Source: Fibrobacter succinogenes (GTDB taxonomy: Bacteria > Fibrobacterota > Fibrobacteria > Fibrobacterales > Fibrobacteraceae). Taken from it: a DNA stretch of 53,832 nucleotides. Numbering within the stretch: the first letter of the stretch is position 1; each line of letters starts with the position of its first letter. The stretch covers positions 1-53,832 of the forward strand of contig CACXXH010000057.1 in NCBI GenBank assembly GCA_902771595.1, written 5' to 3'. Of this stretch, positions 8,749 through 16,800 are shown piece by piece. The notes under the pieces are model-generated. The model worked only from the letters and a program-made list of their open reading frames with translations, did not search any database and was not told the DNA's origin. A program made the position numbers and the translations under genes.

Positions 8749-9434
8749 TCGTGTCCGAATTTCAGCAGGTTCTCGCGTAACGGATCGCGGCTCAGGTCTT
8801 CCATGGGGTAGGCCGAACGTATCCAGAATTTGCCGCGGTAGTCCATGCCCGCGACGGTTACGAGCGTCGGGAGCGTCGCCCCAGAAAGTTCCTTCCAGGT
8901 ATCGATTCTCATTTCGCGCTTTTCCCTGAAGGCCCCGCGCATGGTCACGAGATGCGGCTGCGGGAGCGTGTCGCTTGCGATGCTCCACCACATCTGGGAG
9001 AACGCCGTGGAGAATATGGTCGGCTTCTGGACCGATGAATCCTTGCACACGAAGAGCGCGTGGGCGAGAAGTTCAAGATCGTCGTACCGGACGGGCGTGC
9101 TGCCGATTTCTTCTTTCAGGTGGTGCATCGCCATCTGGCGCTTGATTTTCGGGGAATCCTTCTCGATGTAGCGGCTTGTCGAGTCGGTGATGTACTTGTA
9201 CGAGGGCGTGTTCGGCAGGTGGATAAAGAAGGTGTCGCGCTTGCTTGCTTCGTGGTGACGCCATTCGATATCGATTCTTGCGCGCGAATGCTGCGCGTTG
9301 ATGAACCAGCCCTCCATGTTCACGATCATGTCCTGATCCAGCAAGGAATGCGTGCAGAGTTCCTGCGCATGCGTCGTGACCGCAAACGTTGCGGTCAGCA
9401 GGGCGGACTGGATGAGGGTGCGAACAAACTTCAT
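8712..9434 (-). CDS. Secreted protein of unknown function
   Basis: The product has 240 residues and a signal peptide MKFVRTLIQSALLTATFAVTTHAQ, probably cut after HAQ. The mature part is soluble-looking and rich in charged residues and Trp (MEGWFINAQHSRARIDIEWRH, FSQMWWSIASDT), with two Cys that could pair. I recognise no family. It lies after the recA terminator on the same strand, so it probably has its own promoter. Its last 12 codons overlap the end of the gene at 7774-8748 on the opposite strand. Confidence 0.7.
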   Translation of the reverse strand: MKFVRTLIQSALLTATFAVTTHAQELCTHSLLDQDMIVNMEGWFINAQHSRARIDIEWRHHEASKRDTFFIHLPNTPSYKYITDSTSRYIEKDSPKIKRQMAMHHLKEEIGSTPVRYDDLELLAHALFVCKDSSVQKPTIFSTAFSQMWWSIASDTLPQPHLVTMRGAFREKREMRIDTWKELSGATLPTLVTVAGMDYRGKFWIRSAYPMEDLSRDPLRENLLKFGHDYRASLWIGNEK

Positions 9435-9443
9435 ATGATGAAA

Positions 9444-9493
9444 AATAAAAAAACTCCGTTCTCTCCCAATGGCTGAAAAGAAAGAACGGAGTT
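9444..9493 (-). terminator. Terminator of recA
   Basis: An 11-bp perfect stem AACTCCGTTCT (9452-9462) with AGAACGGAGTT (9483-9493), a 20-base loop, and a T-rich tail on the minus strand (TTTTTTTATTTTT). Confidence 0.75.
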
Positions 9494-9520
9494 CGTTTTT
9501 AAGGAAGATTCGATTGGAGG

Positions 9521-10621
9521 TTAGGCGTCGGCTTCGACGGAGGCGCCTTCGCCGTCGTCTTCAATCTCGAGGGCTTCGTTTTCGCCGAGCTTGAAGAGTT
9601 CCACGTCCTTCATGCTTTCGCGGATTTTCTGCTCGATTTCGTTGCAGAGTTCCGGATTGTCCTTCAGGAACAGGCGGGTGTTCTCGCGTCCCTGGCCGAT
9701 GCGCTCGTTGTTGTAGCTGAACCAGGAACCGCTCTTCTGGATGATGTCGAGTTCGGTGGCGAGGTCGAGGATGGAGGCTTCGCGGGAGATGCCGCAGCCG
9801 TAGAGGATGTCGAATTCGCACTGGGTGAACGGAGCCGCGACCTTGTTCTTCACGACCTTCACGCGGGTACGGTTGCCGATGACTTCTTCACCGTCCTTGA
9901 TGGCGGCGATGCGGCGGATGTCGATGCGCTGCGTGGCGTAGAACTTGAGGGCGTTACCGCCGGTAGTCGTTTCGGGGTTGCCGAACATCACGCCGATCTT
10001 CATACGGAGCTGGTTGATGAACAACATGCAGGTGTTGGACTTCGAGAGGATGCCGGTGAGCTTGCGGAGGGCCTGGCTCATGAGGCGGGCTTGCAGTCCC
10101 ACGTGGTTGTCGCCCATTTCGCCGTTGATTTCGGCCTGCGGGACGAGGGCTGCCACGGAGTCAATCACGATAATGTCAATAGCGCCGGAGCGGACGAGGG
10201 TCTCGGCGATGTCGAGGGCCTGTTCACCGGTATCGGGCTGGGAAACGAGGAGGGATTCAATATCGACACCGAGCTTACGGGCATAGACCGCGTCGAAAGC
10301 GTGTTCTGCATCGATGAAGGCCGCGACGCCGCCGAGCTTCTGGGCTTCGGCAATGGCATGCAGGGTGAGCGTCGTCTTGCCGGAAGATTCGGGGCCATAG
10401 ATTTCGATGATGCGGCCGCGGGGGAAGCCTCCCACGCCGAGCGCCATGTCGAGCTGGATGCATCCAGTCGGGATGACGGGGATTTCTTCGACAGGCTGGC
10501 TACCGAGAGCCATGATGGAACCTTTACCATAATTCTTTTCGATTTGCGCAATCGCGGCTTCGACCGCTTTTGCCTTGTCGGCGGAAAGGTTGCTAGTGGG
10601 TGTCGTGTTCTTCTTTGCCAT
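9521..10621 (-). CDS. recA: Recombinase RecA
   Basis: Forms the ATP-dependent filament on single-stranded DNA for strand exchange and triggers LexA self-cleavage. The protein has 366 residues. Walker A GPESSGKT is at residues 76-83, followed by FIDAEHAFD and the Walker B region [12 protein letters not shown]. The DNA-binding loop 2 is in [20 protein letters not shown], and the tail is acidic ([13 protein letters not shown]). I chose the ATG at 10619-10621 (MAKKNTT) because GGAG precedes it at good spacing; an ATG 12 bases upstream lacks a site. The promoter and a LexA-like operator lie inside the end of the upstream cinA-like gene. Confidence 0.96.
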   Translation of the reverse strand: MAKKNTTPTSNLSADKAKAVEAAIAQIEKNYGKGSIMALGSQPVEEIPVIPTGCIQLDMALGVGGFPRGRIIEIYGPESSGKTTLTLHAIAEAQKLGGVAAFIDAEHAFDAVYARKLGVDIESLLVSQPDTGEQALDIAETLVRSGAIDIIVIDSVAALVPQAEINGEMGDNHVGLQARLMSQALRKLTGILSKSNTCMLFINQLRMKIGVMFGNPETTTGGNALKFYATQRIDIRRIAAIKDGEEVIGNRTRVKVVKNKVAAPFTQCEFDILYGCGISREASILDLATELDIIQKSGSWFSYNNERIGQGRENTRLFLKDNPELCNEIEQKIRESMKDVELFKLGENEALEIEDDGEGASVEADA

Positions 10622-10653
10622 ATTGGACTCCATTTTTTGTTTTTTCTTGTCTA

Positions 10654-10682
10654 AATATACTATTTAGTGTTCACTTGTGCAA
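10654..10682 (-). promoter_or_regulatory. recA promoter
   Basis: On the minus strand, TTGCAC (10677-10682) and TATATT (10654-10659) are 17 bases apart. The expected start is near 10647, giving a leader of about 25 bases to the recA ATG. It overlaps the LexA-like box and the last codons of the upstream gene. Confidence 0.6.
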
Positions 10683-11260
10683 GTGCTTTTTTGTTTATTC
10701 AGCAAAAAAAGTAACCTGCCCAGCACTATATAAACGGTTTTGAGCCTGATTTTGAGCCTATCCCCTGCGAAAATTTTACAAAAGGATTCATTTTGCAAAC
10801 AGTTGTTACCAGAAATCCAGGAAATGGACATCCAGACGGTGCCTACGGGCTTGCCCGGGACTGCGCCGCCGGGCCCCGCGATGCCCGAGGTGGATACCGC
10901 CCACTGGCAGCCGAACTTTTCGAGTGCGCCTTTGGACATTTCCTTTACGGTCTGTTCGCTTACGGCCCCGAACTGCTCGAGCGTTGCGTGGCTTACGCCC
11001 AGGAGTTTTTCCTTGATTTCGTTCTGGTAAGCGACGATACCGCCTGCGAGTACGGCCGAAGAACCGGCTTCGTTCACGATGCTCGATGCCACGAGCCCGC
11101 CCGTGCAAGATTCCGCCGTGGCCATCATCTCGCCGCGCTCAATGAGCGTTTCCTTGATGGCGCGCACCTGCTCGGCAATCTTTTCTTCGAGGACGCTGGC
11201 CTCGATTTCCAGACCTTCGATGTTCGCTTCGGTGATTGTCTGTTCGTTGCTCACTTTCAT
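10664..11260 (-). CDS. CinA C-terminal domain protein (PncC-type nicotinamide-nucleotide amidase)
   Basis: A stand-alone amidase domain of about 198 residues. The family hydrolyses nicotinamide mononucleotide to nicotinate mononucleotide and ammonia for NAD recycling. Signatures are TAESCTGGLV (catalytic Ser and Lys region), GGIVAYQNEIKEKLLGV, EMSKGALEKFG and STSGIAGPGGAVPGKPVGTVW. An extra N-terminal stretch of about 40 residues is predicted helical. The start is uncertain: ATG 11258-11260 has GGAG only one base away, and ATG 11288-11290 has no site. A cinA-like gene directly before recA is also known from streptococci. Its last codons carry the recA SOS box. Confidence 0.85.
   Translation of the reverse strand: MKVSNEQTITEANIEGLEIEASVLEEKIAEQVRAIKETLIERGEMMATAESCTGGLVASSIVNEAGSSAVLAGGIVAYQNEIKEKLLGVSHATLEQFGAVSEQTVKEMSKGALEKFGCQWAVSTSGIAGPGGAVPGKPVGTVWMSISWISGNNCLQNESFCKIFAGDRLKIRLKTVYIVLGRLLFLLNKQKSTCTSEH
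10668..10681 (-). promoter_or_regulatory. LexA-like SOS box of recA
   Basis: The minus strand reads TGCACAAGTGAACA; the plus strand reads TGTTCACTTGTGCA. The Fibrobacter succinogenes LexA box, as I recall it, is TGCNCN4GTGCA. The site matches this at all but one fixed position, with one perfect half site (TGCAC). It lies between the -35 and -10 hexamers of recA, where a bound repressor would block transcription. Confidence 0.6.
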
Positions 11261-11448
11261 ACTCCGTAATTTAGAATTCTTTTGTGTCATAAAATGACAT
11301 TTTCAGCAAAAGGCGAAATTTTTTTGAAAAATATACCTTTTGGGACTGCGGTATGCAGTTCTCGCATATGGGATATGCTTGTTCTGCCTATGCTGTTGTT
11401 GAAAGGGGGGAGTCGGGGCGTATAAATGAATTATTTCTATATTTCAGA

Positions 11449-12579
11449 ATGATGTCGAACCGTCTGTTTTCCATAATCTTGTTCGTTTGCCTCGCCCTTG
11501 CTGGGGTGGCAAGTGCGCAGACGGTGCTACAGACGGGGGCCAGGCAGATGGGCGCACAGCCGGCGTCTTCGGCCTCGGAATTGTCGTCAGATAGCCTGCA
11601 ACGGGAATCTGATACCCCCGAAGAGGCGCAAACTGCCGATGGCGATACGCTGGCGCAGGCTGCGGATTCTTCCGAGTTCAAGGGAGACCCGCTGGTGAAG
11701 GGCAAGACGGGTATCGAGGCCATAGATACCCTTACCGTGAACGAATGGGACATCCCGACAACGCGCAACTCCCTGCCTCTGACGATGCTCCTGAGCGTCT
11801 TGCCGGGCGGCGGGCATTACTACACCGAACATTATGTGCGTGGCGGGTTCATCACGGGCATCGAACTCTTGCTCGTGTACGAAGTGTATTTCAACAAGGC
11901 ATACCAGAAGGACCGCGTGCTCGAACAGGCGCGCCCGTTCCAGGATTCCGTCTCGATGTACACGAAGTATATCATGGAGGCGACCGACCGCGATTCCTTG
12001 AGGGCGCTTCAGGACAAGCGCAACGAGTATGCGTCCCGTGTGCGCGAGAAGAGCGACAAGAAGATGGAACAGGAAGACCTGCGCTACGCCGAGAACGCAT
12101 GGCTGTTCGGCCTTCATTTGTACGGGATGTTCGACGCTTTTGGTATCTGGTACAATAACAACCACAGGAGCGTGGAATTCCGTAGCATGAAGACAGCTCT
12201 GCTGTGGGCGATACTGCCCGGATTCGGGCAGATGTACAACGGCGAGTTCGGCAAGGCGGGCCTGCTGTACATGGGAATTATCGGGGCCACGGCGAGCATC
12301 CGCACCTCGCAGAACATGGTGGAATACTACCTCGACCGCAAGCATTTCTTGGAACGGGAGAACTCGAGCCCCAAGGAACTCGAACGCGTGACTGAGCGGG
12401 TTACCTATTACCGCAAGAACCGCAACCAGTATATTTGGGGGCTTGCGCTTATTTATCTCTATTCGCTTGGCGATGCCGCGGTGGATGCGCTTTTGAGCGA
12501 TTTCGACAACCCGATCCATTTCGCACTGATGCCGAATTTCTCGGGCGGCGCGCAAGCGGTGTTCTCGCTAGACTTTTAA
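11449..12579 (+). CDS. Membrane protein with two DUF5683-like motifs
   Basis: The product has 376 residues. The signal peptide MMSNRLFSIILFVCLALAGVASAQ is followed by a Ser/Ala/Glu-rich linker to about residue 100. Two similar membrane units then follow: LLSVLPGGGHYYTEHYVRGG and LLWAILPGFGQMYNGEFGKA, each with a hydrophobic segment after it, separated by a charged helix. The pattern PG.GQ.Y.G...KA fits the DUF5683 family of unknown function. Start: ATG 11449, or 11452. There is no ribosome-binding site, but TATATT ends five bases before the first ATG, so the mRNA may be leaderless. Confidence 0.75.
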   Translation: MMSNRLFSIILFVCLALAGVASAQTVLQTGARQMGAQPASSASELSSDSLQRESDTPEEAQTADGDTLAQAADSSEFKGDPLVKGKTGIEAIDTLTVNEWDIPTTRNSLPLTMLLSVLPGGGHYYTEHYVRGGFITGIELLLVYEVYFNKAYQKDRVLEQARPFQDSVSMYTKYIMEATDRDSLRALQDKRNEYASRVREKSDKKMEQEDLRYAENAWLFGLHLYGMFDAFGIWYNNNHRSVEFRSMKTALLWAILPGFGQMYNGEFGKAGLLYMGIIGATASIRTSQNMVEYYLDRKHFLERENSSPKELERVTERVTYYRKNRNQYIWGLALIYLYSLGDAAVDALLSDFDNPIHFALMPNFSGGAQAVFSLDF

Positions 12580-12620
12580 TTAGTGTGTAATGTGGAATTG
12601 GTCATCCCACATCATCCATC

Positions 12621-12669
12621 ATCAATCATCAATTATCAATCATCAATTATCAATTATCAATTATCAATC
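12621..12669. repeat. Seven copies of the heptamer ATCAATY
   Basis: Seven exact 7-base units (ATCAATC or ATCAATT) lie in a row, with a decayed unit (ATCCATC) before them. The array starts inside the last codons and stop of the minus-strand histidine phosphatase gene and covers its 3' region. Confidence 0.85.
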
Positions 12670-13284
12670 GCCCATCACCAGCGGGGGCATCTTGAGGCCC
12701 TCGTGCACCGTCGTGAAGGTCCCGCGGAAGTGCCCTTCGCTGTTGCGCTTGAATTCGAAGCGGTTCACCATCGTGTAGCTGAACATGCCCTCGACGAAAA
12801 TGTCGTCGGCAAGCCCGCAGGCAAAGTGCTGGAGTGCCGCGATGACGCCTGCATGCGTGACCCACAGGAATTCGCCGTCGTCGTCGAGCGAGTCGAGGAA
12901 TTCTTCCACCCTGCGGTCCACGTCGTGGAAGCTTTCGCCCTGCGGGAACCTGAATCCGCGCCAGTCCTTCATCCATGCCGCCATCTCGGCCCTCGGGGCG
13001 GCGGTGAGCTTTTGACCTTCCCACGACCCGAAGTTCAGTTCGATGATGCGTTCTTCCTTCTCGATCGGGAGCCCTGTCGCCTCGGAAACCTTTTCGGCAA
13101 GCCTGAGGCAGCGCAATAGCGGGCTGCTGAACAGGCGGCTCGGTTTGGGCTCGGCCTTTAAAAAATCCGCGATGGCGCTGGAGGATTCCTCCGGAAACGT
13201 GTCGGAAACGTCAAAATCCAGCCTGCCGTAGCAGACGTCGTTCGGATTGTAGGGCTTGGTATGGCGGATAGTCCAGAGGATCAT
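12664..13284 (-). CDS. Histidine phosphatase family protein (alpha-ribazole phosphatase-like)
   Basis: The product has 206 residues with the phosphoglycerate mutase-like fold. The N-terminal phosphate-binding motif is IRHTKP (RHT rather than the common RHG), followed by FSSPLLRCLRLAEKV, the acid residue in ELNFGSWEG, and the second catalytic His in WVTHAGVIAAL. RHT with a P at +2 and the NFGSWEG motif are typical of the CobC/alpha-ribazole phosphatase branch of cobalamin synthesis, but no other cobalamin gene is near, so the substrate is open. Start: ATG 13282-13284 (MILWTIRHT); the frame upstream runs through the SRP RNA gene and is not coding. Its promoter may be read-through from there. 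Confidence 0.87.
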   Translation of the reverse strand: MILWTIRHTKPYNPNDVCYGRLDFDVSDTFPEESSSAIADFLKAEPKPSRLFSSPLLRCLRLAEKVSEATGLPIEKEERIIELNFGSWEGQKLTAAPRAEMAAWMKDWRGFRFPQGESFHDVDRRVEEFLDSLDDDGEFLWVTHAGVIAALQHFACGLADDIFVEGMFSYTMVNRFEFKRNSEGHFRGTFTTVHEGLKMPPLVMGD

Positions 13285-13324
13285 GGTCGATTCGAAATTG
13301 AAAATGGGGACGCGAACGTCTGCA

Positions 13325-13347
13325 AATAAAAAAAGCCCTTTTGGGGC
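13325..13347 (-). terminator. Terminator of the SRP RNA gene
   Basis: On the minus strand, GCCC-CAAAA-GGGC is followed by TTTTTTTATTT. It lies 12 bases after the closing stem of the SRP RNA. Confidence 0.75.
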
Positions 13348-13358
13348 AAAAAGAAAAA

Positions 13359-13453
13359 TCCTAGGCGACCTGAGCACATAAAAATTCACAAGTCCGTTGC
13401 TGCTTTCGCCCTGGCGAGTTGCCCGCAAATAGTCATTGCGCAGGGCCTAGGAC
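13359..13453 (-). ncRNA. ffs: Signal recognition particle RNA, small bacterial (4.5S) type
   Basis: Read on the minus strand, about 95 nt fold into one rod. TCCTAGG at the 5' end pairs with CCTAGGA at the 3' end, then CCTG with CAGG, then GCGCA with TGTGC, then a G-T-rich helix. The tip carries the conserved SRP domain IV symmetric loop: CCAGG on one side and AGCA on the other, around a GC-GAAA-GC hairpin (E. coli has CAGG-UCC-GGAA-GGA-AGCAG). This is the site bound by Ffh. A promoter 16-17 spaced ahead and a T-tract hairpin behind delimit the transcript. No protein frame is needed to explain this gap. Confidence 0.85.
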
Positions 13454-13458
13454 CCTCA

Positions 13459-13486
13459 AATATAGATACAATTCGACAATTTACAA
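13459..13486 (-). promoter_or_regulatory. Promoter of the SRP RNA gene
   Basis: On the minus strand TTGTAA (13481-13486), 16 bases, then TATATT (13459-13464). The surrounding CCC-TTG and TATATTTGAGG closely match the tRNA-Asn promoter at 31585. The predicted start is at about 13453, exactly where the RNA stem begins. Confidence 0.7.
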
Positions 13487-13758
13487 GGGATTTTTGTCGG
13501 ATTTTACAAGAAATTTGGCCTTTTTATGCAAAAAAATGCTTTTTTTTGCACGGAAATCTGCCGACTTTGCTGATAAGCAAAATAACACTGGCATGATTGT
13601 AAATTTTTGTATATATTAAGGGCGTCGACAGCGGTTCGGCGATGTTTTTTGGGTTTTTGTTCGAAAAAAGGGGTTTTTCATTATATGTGACGCTGCTCAC
13701 ACTAAAAGGTAGAATTCGAAGAATTGGGAAATTTTGCCCCGCTTCTTCGAAAACAACC

Positions 13759-13786
13759 TTGGAATGTAATAATTTTTTAGTATTTT
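13759..13786 (+). promoter_or_regulatory. Promoter of the giant cadherin gene
   Basis: TTGGAA (13759-13764), 16 bases, TATTTT (13781-13786), then TGGGG. It leaves a leader of about 48 bases. The rest of the gap from 13487 to 13758 is AT-rich with T tracts; I see no gene in it. Confidence 0.6.
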
Positions 13787-13840
13787 TGGGGTCGGTGTGA
13801 AATGGGTTGGAGTCAACCATTTTTCCGTGTGGTGGAGAAA

Positions 13841-16800
13841 ATGAAAAAATTAAAGTGTTTGGCAGTTTTGCTTGTTGGTCTTATACCGACGTTCGCTTTC
13901 GCTAAAGCTAAAGTAGAGCCGTTGCAGTTTGCAGGGGCGTCTACCCATGAGCAGAACCAGGCTCGCTGGGATTCCCTGATGAAGTACAAGATCTGGGGAA
14001 CGGATTCCATCAATATATTCAAGAACGTCAACATCTCGGATACGATTGGCTACAATGGAACGAAGGGGCGCCTCTATCTCTTGAATGACGAGCATGTTTT
14101 GGGTGGTCCGACCATTGTGGGTGGCAACATGGTTTTCGACAATTCGAATCATGATCAAATTCTTAAGGGTCCGGTGCGTGTACTGGGAAATGTGCGACTT
14201 GGTACTCAGGACTATAACGTCATGGAGGGGACGTGGTGCGTTCAGGGGAGTATTACATCGCAGTACAACGATGGCGATAGGCAGTGGAACTCTCTGTTGC
14301 AGGGCCCCCTGTATACGAATGAAACAAGCACGGTCTTTACAAAGAAGGTGGGAAACTACGGGGCTTGCCCGGAGGCGGTTCCTCCTCTGGAGGATTTGGA
14401 TGTTCCTTACCTGGGCTCGTGGCCGAATGTTTCTGAAAACTTCCTGATGACAGCGACTGTTGCGCAGACAGAGTATATCCATGTGCCTCCTGATTCTGTC
14501 GATATGAATCCGTATGGAACGTATGACAAGTATTATGACCGCTTCGAAGTTAGTGGCACATTGAACAAGACTCTTTATGTGTTGATGCCGCCCAACGGCA
14601 AGTTGACCCGAATTTTTGCAAAGCAAGGGTTTAACTTAAACAATGCCGTGAATAATTTCAAAATCCAGGTTGCGTATGTTAAAGAGGGGACAAAATTTGT
14701 AGATGGCAAATGGGATTTGACGGATAAAGACGAGTTTAAGTATTTGAGCAATGCCGAATATTCCGGCAACCTGCTTTTCTATACGGATATGCCTATTAAC
14801 TGGAGTTATTGGCAGAATGCATCCTTCCAGGGTACGTGGATTACGAAGGACACTATAGGAGTCGGCGGTCACTTTAAACTGGCTGGCCAGATTGTTGCAA
14901 GATATATTCATTTCTATGCCGATATCAAGGGTGACTTCCAGTACATGCCTTTCGACCCGCCTTGGATCGATATCAATCCTGAAGCCCGTACCTGGGGTAC
15001 CCTCTATGAAGGTCTTTCTGGCTTGCAGCCGCTTAGCATTTCTTTGAATGAATCTCCGACAACCGACGTCACCTTCAAGTATTGTTTTATTTTCAATGGT
15101 AATCAGGCGAACAACAGGGATACGGACCCAGATTCATTGAATGCGTTTGCCAGCTTGGACGATGTCGTCACATCGGGGATTCCTATTTGTAATGGAGCCA
15201 ATTCTACCAGCTACGAGACGGTGACGTTCCCCAAGGGGCATAAGACGCCGACAAAGGCGGTTGCGGTTGCGGTCAAGGACGAGCTCATCGAGGAATGGGG
15301 CGAAATGTTCACGATTCGCGTGTTCGACATGGTGGGCGCCGTGCTTCCGAACAAAATGCGTGAAGGTGAATTCCAGATTGAAATCGTGGACGACGACAAG
15401 GCCCCTACCAGCAAGGATACTGTATTTGTTGGCCTTGAAGATACGGACAATGCGTTTGTCCGGTTCCCGGCCTTTACGGGTAACGGGCTTCCCCTGACGG
15501 ATTATTATGTGAAGATTGAATCGTTGCCGATGCACAACAGCAGTGTCTCCGGTACGTTGACTTATAATGGCAACGTCGTGGATGCCGATGCAATTTCTGC
15601 GGGTCTCGTGATTCCAAGCGCCGACCTCGGTAAGCTCACGTATCGCGGAAACCCGAATGCGTACGGAACGGATGTTGCCTCGTTCATCTTCAGGATTATC
15701 AACAAGGGTGTCCCCGCTGTCAGCAGCAATCTTGTCCGTATTAACCTCAATCCGGTGAACGACGCCCCGACGGTGAACAACCCGACTATCAAGGTCAAGG
15801 AAAACGTTGTCGGCGAGTCTACCCCCAATACGGTGAACGGCAAGATTACCGTGAACGACGTGGATGACACCAAGTTTACCTATGCGTTCGATACCGGGGA
15901 TGCGAATTATACCAAGGTATCCTCCTTGTATACCATCAATTCGACGAGCGGCAAGATTTCCGTGAAGAGCGGCGTGCTGCTGAACTACGAAACACCGGAC
16001 AGCCTTCTGAAAATCAAGGTGAACGTCACTGATGCAGCCTCTTCGACTTCCGGTACGGGGAAGATTACGGTCAAGTCCACAGTGACCCTCAAGATTCTCG
16101 ACGACAACGACAAGCCGGTCATTTACGACACTACCTTGACGGTTGCTGAAAATTCTGCGGCGGGTACCGAAGTGGGCGAGGTTACCGCGGAGGACGAGGA
16201 TATCTGGAAAGTGCTCTCTTACTCGCTTGCCGATATGCCGGGGAACGCGAATGTGGCGACCCTGTTTACGATAGATGGAAACGGCGTAATCAAGGTGGCG
16301 ACGGGCGCCAAGCTCGATTACGAGACGAAGAAGGAATACAAGCTCTATGCCATCGTGACGGATAACGGCGCCAGCAAGGGCTTTACGAACCTGAAGGATA
16401 CCGCCGTTGTTACAATTAAGCTTACGGACGAAAATGATCCGCCTATCATCGTCGACATCAAGGATGATTACAACGTTGTTGAAAACACCAAGACTGGGGT
16501 TGTTTTTGCAAAGTTCAAGGTTGTCGATGTGGATGCCGCCGATGGCAGCACTACCCTGAGCGCCACCATAACGGACAAGAATCCGGTTTCGGGTTCCGTT
16601 ACGGCCGACCAGCTTTTCAAGGCGACTGTTGCGCCATACAATGGCGATACCCTGTATGTCAATATTCTTGTGAAGGATAGCGCCCTTTTGAATTACGAAG
16701 CGCTGTTCAAGGCCGATACGGTCAGCTACGATGTGACCGTGTCCATAAAGGATGGCAATGGTGGCTCCGGAAGCAATACCGTTACGGCCGATACGAAGGT

